This document shows, piece after piece, positions 25,504-38,300 of a stretch of DNA of 64,000 nt. Where the stretch lies: assembly GCA_000708835.1 (NCBI GenBank), contig DF237018.1, positions 62,001 through 126,000 on the forward strand, read 5' to 3'. Each line of letters begins with the position of its first letter. Within the stretch, counting starts at the first letter, position 1. The position numbers were made by a program, and so were the translations under genes. This DNA comes from Klebsormidium nitens. Its lineage: Eukaryota > Streptophyta > Klebsormidiophyceae > Klebsormidiales > Klebsormidiaceae. The notes under the pieces are model-generated. The model worked only from the letters and a program-made list of their open reading frames with translations. It ran no database searches and was not told the DNA's origin.

Positions 25504-28500
25504 ACGAGCTTGTGGTCCTTCCAGTGGATCTTCTGACACTGCAAAAGGGCTACGTGATTTAGAGTCGTCTTACATCTCCATACTTCGGAAATCTAAAAGC
25601 AGCATGTCAAAGGAAGGCCGAAATCACAAGCGCTGTCGGAACACGAGGTACACCCTCATTGAGAACTTCGAGAAGATCGGATTCGCTGGTGAACATCTTC
25701 CGGCAAGGGTATAGACTACAATTCTGGTTCTGAACCTCTGACCCGACGACTCAAATCTTGCTTTGGCTTTATTCCGAATCGAAAGATGTAGATTCGAGGC
25801 TTCTGAATTTTGCCCCTGATTGCAAGTGTTGAGAAAGGACCGATTGCTTCGAGAGTCTCTTCGTACCGTCAAGACTGCCGTCGGGGGAAACACCATGGTA
25901 AAGATTACACGCGCACCATGGCGCGTTTTTGATTAAGGTAACGGGAAAATGCGTTACTCACCTCCCGTCCACAATAGTGGGCAGAATTGCACCGCGAGCA
26001 TTTCTGGAAAGCGGGCTCTCCCGGAGCACGTTGCTTCTGCTCTTTCGAGCAGTTAGCACAGGTACGGGTCTTCGCTCTCCGCCCCTGCCTCGAAGTAGAG
26101 GCCTCCCCAGCTCCGCCGTCTCCTGCGGCTTCGTCTTGCGCGGCTGTGCCTGGCAATGAGGAATCCAGACTTCATTCATCACGGTGACCAGACAAGGACC
26201 TTCTCAGATTGTTTCATATCAAAGGCGTCCACGGATTGCAATCCATTGCTATTGTCTGCGGTCGAAGAGCTCCGTATATAGGTTTGGCGGCTCTGACTTT
26301 CTGATATGCAGCCGTTCTCAAAGGTGACCCCCTGATTGCCCTTGTGATCGGGACACTTTTCACGTATCCAGAAAATATGCTCACCCGTCACCGACGGTTT
26401 TCGAGAGAGACAACACTCGTCCGTTACAGTGGAGCTCAGAAGATAACCACGGAGTTTTCCTTCCGATTTACAGAGCACCATCGACAATAAAAAATTAACT
26501 CTCCTTCAAGCGCACTGCCAATCAAAACTCGAAGCATTTGAGAAGCTTGTGTCCACCAGCCGCCTTGCAAATTGTCATAAGAGGCCACCAAATAAGCATC
26601 AGGGTGAAAGTGATCGGGCAAGCGCACCTTCAGTTCCCAACACCCATAGAGAATCCGACCAGTGCATAAGACATGCATGTGGATAGAAGTCCGAGAACGA
26701 TGCAGCAACACAACTTTCGCAATCCAGGACGAGAAAGCAGAAGGTCGAGGAGTTACTTAAAATACTCACCAGCAGAAGTGCTGCTGGGTAGTATGTCCGC
26801 TGCGATTGCAGCAAAGCTCGCAAAGCTCTCTGCCACATTCGAAGCCATCCGCCTGTCGTTCCTTCGAACTTGGCAGTGTTCTGTAATTGCCGCTGATCGT
26901 GGCCTGTTCTTAAACGCGTTGGATTGTGCAAGGAATTGCCTGTTGAGGGCGGGCAGCAGGAACGGTTTTCTGCGCACGGTGGCAAGATAGGACAGAAAGA
27001 AGTATCAGATAGCTTCGAGGTTTGTGAAGGAGGAAGGAAAACTTCAATAGTTCTGACTATTGACTTGGCTTGCATGGTTGTTAGCTACAACACAAAACAT
27101 CTCAAAAATGTTGAGCTTCTTCCGGAGCAGCGCTTGTTCGCAATTGAGGATCCATATTTCAGGCACGTTGAATATGTGGCGCAGCTAAACCGCATAAGAA
27201 ATGTCCAGCAAATAAGGGATGAGCAGGCGTTTATGCAAAGCTTTATTTAATTAGGCAGGCACTGGTCCTGTACCCTACTCTCTTCCCGAGGTTTATCTGA
27301 TAGAACGCATACTAATAGACAGGCTGGTACGCTTTTGGGGGACAGATCTATAGGAGACGGTGGGCCTCACTTGTGATTGTAGGGAACTCGGGAGACGTTG
27401 AGCGTCCGTTTGTGTAATAGCAGGACCTCATCAAACAATTCAGGGCACGCTCCGAATTGCTTGGCCTCCAACAACGTATCTTTGAGGAACCTGCAAACAC
27501 AAGCGGAATCTGTTTCAGGCAGAGCATGGCCAGTGAGAAATCAACTTCCAACAGTCGTACAAAAGTTAAAAGCTGAGGTGCCATGTGCAAGAGTTCGCAA
27601 GAAGGTACGTTTGCTTCGAAAGTCACACCTGCTAGGAGCCTGCCCCTAAACCCCGTCAAGTTTGATTTGCGGGCTCCGCTTGAGGCTTATGCACCTTTGG
27701 GCCTGTTTAAAGGGGCCCGTTCAATGAAGTGACAAGATGTTGGGGCGCAGATCTGCGGTGCATCAGATGCACACCTCACGCATTTTAACAATATACTGCA
27801 TTTTTTGCATCACTCGGACGCATGAAACCCCGCCAATTATAGCCTATGGTGCCCGCTTTTAAGAGGCCAAAGCAAGTTTGAGATAGAGCACATAACCAAT
27901 ATCCTGCCAAATGTCTGAGTAGAAGATCTGCTTACAGACCCGCAGCAAGAAAGAGGAAGGCCGAAGGTTGGAGCCACATTTAGACTAGGCATCCTTTGTA
28001 CATGATGACTTATGCCCCTCCATCCAAACAGTCTTGTTTATTGGTTGCAGAACATGATTGACACTCAGTAATCGGTTGCAGCTGTTGCTTGGGGCTCACC
28101 TTTGAAATGTGGTGTTGGCTGCCACCCCAGGCCATGTGAAGCCAAAAGCCTCCCCCAGGCTTTTCAGGACTTCTAGATACTGCTCCATGTTATCCGCATC
28201 AGGAAAGTACTTCAAATAGTATGCTGTGAGCAAGAGCGCGGGGTTGACAGGCCCAAATTGCTCCACCTCCGCGCGCTCTTCCAAAGCCTCCCACACGCTT
28301 TCTAACCGAACGTCCTGCCATGCCTTCCGCGCTGTCGAGTAAAACTCATCTTTCACTTCTTCCGGCTGCAAGTAGAACTTCACCCCAGGCGGTTCTGCAG
28401 CCAGTCTGAGCGCACGGAAAATACGCCCAGCCAGCAGATAGTCCTCTTCCTCATATGTCATATTCTGCCACAGGTGCCCCGCTGCGAGGCACAGGCCCTG

Positions 28501-28872
28501 GAGCATCCCGCACTGCATTGCCTCCGTCTTCGCCAGCATATTCTGCTTGCACACATCATTGCACCAGTCTGCAATTACGATCACAAGTGCTTTGTTTTCA
28601 GGGAATCGCTGCAGTGCCTTTGCTGCAAACGGAAGCAGCTGGCGCAGCGGGAATTGGGGTAACTCCACCCAGGACCACCCGAACTTCGCCATAGACTCGT
28701 TGATCTCTGGTGACTGTACTTCTCCGTCGCTTACGAAGAAGTAGTCTTCCATGCATTTTGCCACTGCGATGAACGCCTCTGTCAGGGCAGCTGGGTTATC
28801 AGCGTTGCGCTCAATAATAGCTCGTTGCTCCTGGAGGACCCCTGACAATTGGACCGCAGTCGCTGCCGCCAT
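25488..28872 (-). CDS. MYND-type zinc finger protein F (C-terminal MYND, distinct architecture)
   Basis: Exons 28872-28100, 27490-27371, 26969-26770, 26149-25962 and 25538-25488 join in phase to give 443 residues. Residues 1-297 are acidic and leucine-rich, predicted all-helical and unrecognised (contains MAKFGWSWVELPQFPLRQLL). A basic, low-complexity linker follows (about 298-395). The MYND finger is C-terminal: CANC (about 396-399), CSRC, HYCGRE|CQ, HWKDHKLVC. MYND fingers usually mediate protein-protein contacts, for instance in transcriptional corepressors; the target is unknown. The final exon ends five residues after the HKLVC motif. The ATG at 28872 follows an in-frame GTG. Not closely related to copies A-E outside the finger. 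Head-to-head with MYND copy B, 486 bases apart. Confidence 0.85.
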
Positions 28873-29358
28873 CACCGATTACTAGTTTCTGCACCCTTTT
28901 GTTTGTTGCACCACCAAGGAACGAAGTCGATGGCGGACACCTCGAGGCTCAGCCTCAACTTCAAGGCTTCTCAATGTCTTGTGCGAAATGAGACCCAGCC
29001 TGGCAGTGGCAGGCCTCAGGCTGGCGAGGGCGCAGCGCCGCGGCCGCTACCCGCCGCTCCAAGCGAGCGCGGCCGCCAGGGAGGCCGCGGCGCGGGATCC
29101 CCCTGGGTGCCATGCCCAGCGTGGCGAACTGCCGGCCAATTATTTGTTCCTTTTGGCGCGAGCTTCTTTCAAGCTGCTCCGAGTCAGCACAGCACCGATG
29201 CTGGCACCAGTACGTGATCAGCAGTCACTCAATTTGTGATGGTTTGAACTCTGTAGAATACCCTACGGCAAAGGTCTTTGAAGTTGAAGCTAGCGCATGC
29301 TTGAAGCAATGTTTCATGAAGTTCAAAGGAAGTGGAAGCTTATAAAAGGATCTGAAGG
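28873..29358. promoter_or_regulatory. Divergent intergenic region MYND F/MYND B
   Basis: Only 486 bases separate two divergent ATGs, so the promoters probably overlap. Bases 29025-29100 are very GC-rich with repeated cgcggccgc cores. Bases 29085-29240 match the upstream region of MYND copy A. A tataaaag string at 29341-29348 lies 11 bases before the copy B ATG, too close to act as its TATA box unless transcription starts inside the coding sequence; copy A lacks it. Confidence 0.5.
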
Positions 29359-31555
29359 ATGGAGGCCGGAGGCAGCCAGAACGCAGAAACAGGCAATGGT
29401 GGCGCGGTTAAGCCCCTGCAACCCAAAGTGCGCCGGAGCTCTGTGTCGTCACTGAGCGGGAGGAAAATTGAGCAGCGCATGACAGAAAAGCGAGCTGTGG
29501 AACTAGACCTTTTGAGACCTGAAAGCAGCGCTCGGTTGAAGGGAATCTTCGAGCAGACTCGTTCCGGTGACCTTGAGACGCGCTTCTGTGCTTTGTGGAG
29601 ATTCAAGGACGTCTATATCAACATGGTTGTGGCCAAGGGCTCCACATTAGCCACTAGTTTTGCAGCTTATTTGCTAGAGCAGGGCATTTTACAAGAGATT
29701 ATCAGAATTCTAGACGCAGCGCAAGCAGATGGGGACTGGTATTCGATACCCAGGCTGGGGACTGGCTATACTGCAATCTCAAAGGTTGGAGTGTGCTTGA
29801 GAATCGTGCAATTGCTGATGCTGGATGCTCGGACGGTGCGGTTTGTTCGGAAAGCCATACCAGACCTTCTCTCCATTGCTGAGGGAGTCTACTTCGCTAA
29901 GCCAGTCACAGCCGGCGAACCCGCTGCAAGAGGGCTTGCCACAGTGCCTTCCTACCGCCAAGAGGAGGACAAGATGCCTGCTTTGGGCATCCTGCTCCAG
30001 CTGTCCGTTTGGTCGAAGCAAACCAGGCCTATAATCTGCAACAGAATAGCCTTCCTTCGGGGGGCCTTGAGAGACTGCATGTCAGGCAGCGATTTTGCGC
30101 GGGACATGATTGAACGGGTCATCATGACCTTCACGAGCCTGCTAGAGACCTGCGACCTCGCCTCCCTCTTAGACGAGCTCCTGGACGTCTGCTTTAGCGC
30201 TTTTGAGACAGCGCAGAGAAGGGAAGTGCTTGTGGCCGCTGTGCATCTCCTCCAGAGCGTGTTATCTCAACTGAAGTTGCAACCAAAAGAGAATCTCCTT
30301 GGGCTATCAGCGAAAGCCCAGTCCAAAAAGGATTGGTATACTATGCAGTTACTAGCAGCAGCCACGTGTCCTGGCTTCATGTTGGAATACAGACCAATGT
30401 TTTACGTGTACCTGAGCATCTTCCATGCACCTTTCCGGCCCTTCCTCATCAACGGCGCTCCTGGCCAGTGCACCCCAGCGCAAGATCAAGAGCTTCAAAG
30501 GTACTTAGCCGCAAACCCCGCTGCGGTGGCCAGAAGGCGTCAGATCTGCAACATACTAGCAGCTAAGCCCCCTGCCAACGTCCAAGAAAAGTCTCACCAC
30601 TTTAGCCCCCACCTAGGTCCTGCAACCGCGCCCAAGCAGGCTGAAACTTCCTCTGCCTACGTCCACAAGCCAATCAAAGATCCCCTCGGTGCCATGCCGG
30701 CAATTCATACATACTGGTACGGCGATGATGTGAAGCCTCAGAGGAAGTGTTCGCACTCAAGCTGCTCCCTGATAGAGTCAGCATCAAGGCGTTTCAAGAT
30801 CTGTAGCGGGTGCAGGCTTGCAGTCTACTGCTCCCAAGGTAAGGTTTCGCTATCTGGATGGCTTACTCAAAGGGGGTTTTCGTGTTAGGCTTAATCCAGA
30901 CCTTACCAAGTTGCTATTGGACGAGCTTTTGTCCAATAGTGTGGGACTTTTGGGGAAGTCATCATAATGTCCAGCTTTTCAACAGGACAATCGCTGATGG
31001 AATCAGGTCTTGGTCGCAAATGCAGCCTGCGATTGGACTGATGCAATTACAGACTGGATGTGCATGGGGGTGAGCTTTGCAGAAGAGTGAAATTTCTTTG
31101 AGACAGCTTACTAACTTGATGCTATGCAGATTGTCAGAAGGCTGCCTGGAAGGAGGGTCACAAGAGTCGGTGTCGAACAGGAAGCAAGGTGAGCCCGCTG
31201 TCCACCTTTCAACATGGGGACTCTGTAGACATAAGCTTTATGCTTCAAGCCTGCCAGTGGTTTCTCAGCTGCAAAGTGCCCTAGATAGTTGAACATGGGA
31301 TGTTAACCTCAGTCATGGACTTGATTCTTCATTTCAGCTTTGTACCTGTGCTAAGTTGAGTTGATAGGATCTGGAAACTTGTATTGCAAACGGCCCTCTC
31401 AAACTTTGTCGCATACAACCACGTACCGTTCAGGATGGCGGGAACCGTTGAGCGGTTGGGAGGTTACATGCGGAGATACGTGGCTACCTCACTTCAGAGT
31501 CGCATTTCCCTAGACAACTGACCGAAGGCCCCCTAAACGAGGAGCATCTTGGATC
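29040..31555 (+). repeat. Segmental duplication, unit 2 (carries MYND copy B)
   Basis: Partner of 21770-24360, in the same orientation about 7.2 kb away. It includes the GC-rich upstream element, the complete MYND copy B with its intron, and roughly 270 bases of 3' flank. The MYND F gene lies between the two units and is not part of the repeat. End points are approximate because I aligned by eye. Confidence 0.75.
29359..31284 (+). CDS. MYND-finger protein, copy B (intact member)
   Basis: Exon 1 is 29359-30838 and ends in phase 1 inside the finger; exon 2 starts at 31130. Reading exon 2 to its first stop (TAG 31282-31284) gives 544 residues; a donor-like gtgagc at 31189 means the last 31 residues could instead be replaced by a further exon I did not find. 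Residues 1-60 contain the family mark KPLQPKVRRSS and VELDLLRPESSARLK; residues 60-420 are leucine-rich and probably a helical repeat fold, not recognised further. The MYND finger (about 464-513) has CSHSSC, CSGC, YCSQ|DC and HKSRC, so the first ligand pair is C-x4-C. Function unknown, probably protein binding. This is the only one of five related copies here without a break. Confidence 0.85.
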
Positions 31556-32396
31556 AGTCGTACACTGTTGTTCAGGTAGGGCTTTTGTCATCTCATTGAT
31601 ACCAATAATACTGAGTGGGCTTTGCAAGGATTGAGCTGGCGAGAGCAGTTCAGGTGCCAAATCCATGCTTGAACAGCCGTCCGATGGGATTGAATGGTTC
31701 GATGCATCCTCATGCACACACTGGCCCTTGCCTTAGAAATGTCTAACGATGGAGCAGGAACATCCATGCGCGCGGTGTTTACAAATGATCAGTGTTTGTT
31801 GAGAGCATTACGGCGCGGGTTGCGGGAAGCTAATATTGGTCGTAGCGTTGGTCACATGGGTGTATAAAAAGAATTAGTGACCATGAGTCCGGGGTACAGC
31901 TAGTGCATGGTGGAATTGGACGGTGAGTCAATTCCTCGCAATCTCATGCATGATGACAAATATGCCAGCAGGACGACGCGTACAGAAAAAGAATATCAAC
32001 GATTCAGCGAACATGGCATCCATGTTGCGTACGTGGCCACTGGACCGGTATATACATATGGCATGCGCGCCGCCTGAAGGCATTAGACCCGCCTACCATA
32101 CGTACCGCGACGTGTCTATGTAACGTCACGTACCCGTGCATGCAATCCTCTATACTAATGATGCCGGACAAACTCCAATTTCCAACTTGTTCACAGTATA
32201 CGTTTCGGAGTTACTGAAAAGATTGCAGTCTATGTCATCAGCCTTCCTGCGGCTGTCAATGATTGTTGTATCAAAATATCTTTGTTACAAGATGCGCCAA
32301 CTCTTTCACAGAAATATTGATTGTCTATGTGAACACCTTCTCAATAAAGTGCGCGGCGGAGCGTGCGCATGTGCACTAGGGCTGTGGCAGTTAGGA
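31285..32396. other. Convergent intergenic region MYND B/ERCC6L2-like
   Basis: About 1.1 kb. The first 270 bases are the 3' part of the duplicated segment shared with 23950-24360. The remainder is AT-rich and holds no supported exon. Confidence 0.5.
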
Positions 32397-35300
32397 TCAG
32401 AGTCTATTCTCCTGTTTCAGCTTCTGTTCGGCGGCCTTCTGAAGAGCCACCTTCTCTCGTCCATCTACTGCCTTGCTCGTCAGCCATTTGTGTGTTTCCT
32501 GCGGAGTCTCCCCTCGCATCCGGGCCATTTCTTTCAGAAGCAGCTCTATCTTTCGCTTCTTTTTCGCATCCGGCTGCTTTTGACTCTCTTCCCGGTCCGT
32601 TGCAGCTTCACGCTTTTCCTTTGGTTCGACGACCCGTTTAAGAATGGAAGCGGGGGGTACCGGAGATGCAGGAACGAGGGCGGCAGCCCCAACGCTTTGA
32701 GTCTGCCTAACTTCACTATTGGCCTCCTTCTGTGTATCGTACACTTCCTGGAGATTTGAGAGCCCGGGCCCATCCATTCGCAAGGTCGCAACATCGTCCG
32801 TGGTGTCTCTCGGCCCGTCACTCAATCGTAACGTAGGATCATCATCCCCCGGCTCGCTTAGCTCACCTCCTGGTTCGCTTGTCTCGTCCCCGGTCACTCT
32901 CAGAGTTGCCATGTCGTCCTGGTTGAGCCCCCCCGCAGCACCGTCTACCCCAGGGCCAACCGGACGCCCATACCGCGCTCGCTTTGGTGGGCGCTCGTTC
33001 GTCTCTGCCTCTTCGCTAGGTCCTGAGTCCTCCCCACCAGACTCCACTCTCAAGGTCGCCAAGTCGTCTTCATTCAGACCCCGGTTCGGAGCTTCCACCA
33101 CACGGTTGCGCCTTCCAACCACCTCTTCCTCATTAGCATCTACAAACTGGTACGGCCGCCGTCTTGGCGGGCGACTGCTAGGCACACCGCTAGGGCCGGC
33201 AGTCGCCTCCTCAGCCTCGCCCTCAAGCCCTGCCTCCTCACCACCGATCTCTTCCTCGTCTTCCGTCCGTCTCCCCCGCGCCCGTCCCCGTTGGTCGTCC
33301 CCCCGTCTCCCAGCCTCCGCCAGCCGCCTCCGCGCGCCGGAGTCCCGCACCTCCACCTGCGGCGCTCCGTGGAGCCGTGCGGCGTCATTCCAAGCCCACG
33401 ACGCCCCCGCTCGCTCCCCCGTGCGCGCGCCCGTTCCGACCACCATTTCATTCCTGTGCGCGTACACGACCCCTGCGTCGCGCAGCCCCGCCGGGACGTG
33501 CGCGGTGTTGGGAGCGGACCGGGGCAGCGGCATCTCGCTCCCGGGGCCCCGCCCGGTGTCGCCGGCGACCTCGGCTTGGAAGAGGCGCGCCAGTTCGTCG
33601 AGGCCGTGCTCGTCGCGCTCGCCGTCGGGCAGGGTTTGAGAAGGGTTTGGGGACGCGCGGCGGGCGACCGCCTGAGCGACCAGGTCCTCCGTGATCTGCG
33701 TGATGCGCTCCTCGCGCTCCAGGACGTCGCTGGTAAAGACCTTGTCGGCCAGGTCCTGCGGGACGAAAACCAAAGGTGCGAATGACTGGGCTGAAAGCAT
33801 ATTGGTAGATAACTTGAACAGACTGAAAGAAGACTTGAGCTGAGTTGGGAAAGGACCGAACGCAGACTTAGGACTGGAGCGTCAAGTTGCTCTTGGAAGA
33901 GTCGGAGATCCTTCAAGTGATGGCTGAACAATCTGCGGAACGAGCCAACCGCTCGCTGCGTGGAGTCCATCAAAATCTCTTTACGTAAGAACTCTGACGA
34001 CCACGAGTCAAGGCGCGGTAAATAGTGTCCGAAGGCAGAGCCCACGATGATGGAAGGACAGTCGGCAAAGAGCACTCAACAGGAAAATGGCAAAATATTG
34101 AGCTGGAACGAAGACCAACCACGCCCGTCGGTCCACGCACCTGGAACAGGTTGCTGATCCCAAACAGCTCGCCTTGCATGTCCTTCCGGTCTTGCACGCC
34201 CTCGAACAAGCGCTTCTCGCCGGGCCCGTGCATGGCGGTGTGGAACTGCTGCTGCTTGTAGATCTGCCGGTTGTACACGATCTCCTCGATCGACCCCGCC
34301 GTCATCAGCCGGTACACCGTCACGTGACGGGTCTGGCCGTAACGGAAAGAACGGTCTTGCGCCTGCATGGGAAAGAAAATGAAGATGTCCGGATTCTGGT
34401 CGGTTACTGATCTGCGATGACACCCTCACATGCCGCGTCTGACCGGATCGAAAGGAGCGGTCTTGCGCCTGCGCAGGAGTGGGTTGATTAGATCTTTTGT
34501 CCTTCCCGCCTATGAAAACGAGACCTCCAATATACCGTGACGTCCCACGGAAACGAACGGTCTTGCGCTTGCGCAGAAATTGGCGTATATGCAACATTGA
34601 GATCCTGCCTGGCGGAATTTGAAAGTGAATCTGGCTACTCAAGATGATTACATCCCTGAAGCGACTACAATGACAATTACAGCTGACTTACAATTGGACA
34701 ACCACAGCTGCCAAGAATCAAGGGCTGTGCATCACTTATCATCCAAGAAGAGGAGCGACAACTCAGCAGATTGCGGATGAGCGCAAACGAAACCAAGGCA
34801 ATCGTCGAAGCAAACATTGACAAAAAAGCCCCTCAGACAAGACCACAATGACGACTAATGATATCCAGTCTGTCTCACCTGTAGGTCGAAGCTCGGGTTC
34901 CAGCTCGGGTCAAAGATAACCACGCGGTTCGCGCTGACCAAGTTGAGGCCTTGGCCCCCGGCCCGCGTCGAGATCAGGAAGACGAAGCGACTTTGCGACT
35001 GGTTGAAGTCGTCGCAGAGCCCTTGGCGGATGGACTGCGGAGTCTGGCCGTCGAGTCGGAGGTGTGAATAGCCCCGGCGGATGACCAGGCGCTCTAGGAT
35101 GTTAAGCATGCGTACGCTGTGGCTGAACAGCAGCACCTGGGGGGGACCATGGGGGCGAAGATTTAGACACCACGAGGGCAGAGAGACAGTCGCCGGCGAT
35201 TGCTTCAAGAATGTTTCCGAACGGTCGGGAAGATGATGGTGTTATTTACAATCCGACCGTTTTACCGGTACAGATAGGGGTTGTGTCGATGGTTCTCATC

Positions 35301-38300
35301 CTATGCTCCTACAGATCCCCAAAAGAGCATAGGACTACCACAAGCAACTCGAGGCGTATACGCCGAGCTCTACTTCTGAATGCAACTTACATTATATCCT
35401 TATAAGTTCGGGTTCGTTAAGGGCAACGCTACTGAGTGCTTTCATTCGGCTTGGCAGTATGCTTAAGCCTCACTCAAGTGAAACTCCTACCAAACTGGTC
35501 TTCAAAAACATTTCTCTCCTGGACTTCTCCAGAGGAAGCTGCTGTACGAGCCAACAATCGAAAGGCAGAGTTGTCGAGAACGTGAACCCAATCAAAGAGC
35601 TCCTTTGCGTTTTTGCATGTTTCGAAAAACAGTTATGCGCAAGCAACAAGCTCGTAATGACCCCAGATCTCTCATCAGCGAATGTCAAAGTGACGTCAAA
35701 CTCGCTACTTGCAATACATCTCCCAGGACTCATTTGTATACAAAACGCATTTAGCAACGACACCGGACGGCAAAAGTGTCCGACCTGACGTCAGCTTCCG
35801 TACCTTGTCCCCCTGCGCCTTCCAGTCCTCCAGGAGGCTCTCCAGTGCGCGCATCTTGCCGCAGTGCTGCGTGTCGCTGAGCCCCATGAAGCTGGATTCC
35901 GCTTCCGTTCCGCCGATCAGGTGCGCGTCCTCCCCGAGCGCCATCGCCGCGAACGCGCGGTCCTTCTCTTGCTTCTCGGGGGGGTCGCGCGGGTCTGGTT
36001 TCATCAGCTCCAGGTGGTTGCTGATCTTGAGCAGGATTTGGAGGCACGGCAGGGTCATGCAATAGGGGCACCTGCGAAGACGCGGCGACTGTGTTAAAAA
36101 GGAGCTGATTGCCGTCAGCACTACACCTCGAGGGCAAAGACGGTTAGCCAGTGCTCCGGTCGATTGGCATGCTGTTGTCACAAATCTCGGAGAGTTGTTT
36201 TCCACAAAGATTTTCTTAATATTCGAACGAGATTGGCGGGTACTGCCTGTTCTCGATGCACTGCGGTCATAATCAGCTTCACGTCCCTCGTCTACGCGTG
36301 TTCTTTCGCCGCAACTCCAAATGCGACACTGTCGAAGCAGAAGTCAAGAGAAACCCTTGTCAAGAAAGACGAAGTGAGAATTTGATGACCCCCGTTATAC
36401 CACTCCTGAATACTTTAGGCCAACAGAAGCCTCAGTCCTTACTTGTGCGGGTTCGGGTTCCCGATTCCGTGCAGGTAGTGGTACAAAATCCCGTCCTCTG
36501 CCGCCGTGTGGCAGCAGTTCCCGCGCACCTCGCCGCTCCCACAGTCGCACGGCTCGTTCAACCGGACCAACAGCTGAAAATCGGGACTCTCCAGAACACG
36601 CCGGTACACCGACCGCTGCAGCGGGCTCATGCGGCAAAAGATGACGTTGTCCGCCTTCCCGTGCATCGCGTGCGCGATCGTCTCGTCCTTGGTGCGCCGC
36701 AGAAAGTGCGGCCGCAGCGCGCGGAGCAGCTCCGCCTGCAGGCGAATTGCGGATCTGTAGGTTGGTTGGGGGACAGCATGCATCGGAAACGTCTACGTTA
36801 AAGTGAGAAAATTATGGACGCCTTGATCCGTTGTCTAGAGTGTTTGCCCTGCTTGGTTTGATACGGATCAAGAGTACTCATGCTCGAATGCGGGTGGGTA
36901 ATTGACGCGGACGGAGCGCGCAACGAAGGAAGCGGCGCCGAGCGAACGGATCAAGATCGAGCACGCTCTCGCCGCCAGAACAAGACGCTCTGCTCATGGC
37001 TATACCTTGCAATCTGGAACTGTGATGTATAATCGGACGGCGACGATATGATGCAGGCCATGGTGAAACTCGGCAGATTGCTTACCTGGCGCTCGCGCGC
37101 GAGTTGGATCAACGGCAGCGGCGCGTGGATGCGCTGGCCCAGCTTGAGCGGGTGCTCGTAGTACTCCTGAAAGCTCTTCTTGGAGCCGAGGCTGTTCTCG
37201 GCGGCCCAGTGGAAGATGCACCACAGCTCCTTGTACTTGTTCTGCAGCACCGTGCCTGGAAACAGAAGTAGACTTTTAGTGACCAAGGTGTTCTGTCAGT
37301 TCACTCAATTCGCCCGAACACATATCTAGCTTTGTCGTCTCCTAGTTCCGAAGGTGTCGGTTCTCCTGATGCGTTTCGGAAAGCAAAACTTTTGAGTTCA
37401 AACGGCTTTTCTCGTACTCCAGAAAGCTCTGGATCGCACGGCAAAGAAAGTCATAGAGTTCTCTTGAAGACCACCAACTTGAACGGGATCAACATACTTG
37501 GTGTAACAAAACAGAAGCTTTCTAAGCAACAATCTTCTTCGCTGCTGCTCCAATATGCAACTCCAGAACAGGTGGCAATCATCTGGCATTCCTGGTTGAA
37601 GAACAGACATGAATCCTGCAAAATCAACTATTCGGCCGTGACTATGATGAGACGCAACCAGCTTGCGGACTACGTTATTCGGAGCTAGAGAAGATTGTCA
37701 GCGAACAGTCGCTCTATGCTCACCTGTCAACCCGAAGCGCCTCCTCGTGCGGATCCTGCTCATTGCCTTGTAGAACTGCGTGCTGTCATTCTTGAGCACA
37801 TGGGCTTCGTCCACAAACACGCAGTCCCAGTCAACCTCACGCAAGTCGTCAATGTTCTGTGCCAGCATGGCAATGCTGGCTAAACAGATCTCCAGCTCGC
37901 CCCGCTGCGCTCTGCTGAGTACGCTTTCTTTAGATTTGCCGCCGAAGGTCCCAACCCGGAAAGGCCCCCAGTCGTCGAGTTCCCGTTCCCTGTCGGAATC
38001 CGAAAAGGGAGCTTAGAAACTTGAAGCACAGAACAGCGACAAAAAAACACCTACCCAGTGCCAAGCCATGAGACGAGACCAACATGCAGATATGGCATCT
38101 CTGTGGTCAAACATTCGTATCCCCATCGCCAGTTACGATTGCTTGAGCTTTTAGCAACAAGCATGACAGGTCATCTGCAGACCAATCTTGAACGAATTAT
38201 GCGTGAAGTGAGGCTAAACAACGTAAGACACTTCAATTTTAAGGGTCAACTGCATCCAGCTAATCAACACAACCAGAGAGACGAGAGTTTATCAGGACGC

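Noticed and set aside
26599-27075. Longer alternative frame through exon 3 of MYND F
   Set aside because: The splice phases at 27371/26969 and 26770/26149 require the other frame, which joins cleanly to the MYND exon.
29341-29348. TATA box tataaaag before MYND copy B
   Set aside because: It lies only 11 bases upstream of the ATG, so transcripts would start inside the coding sequence, and copy A has gagcacaaaag at this place.
32719-33639. 306-codon open frame on the plus strand
   Set aside because: It is antisense to the last exon of the ERCC6L2-like gene, is Ser/Pro/Arg-rich as expected from a GC-rich opposite frame, and has no splice or homology support.
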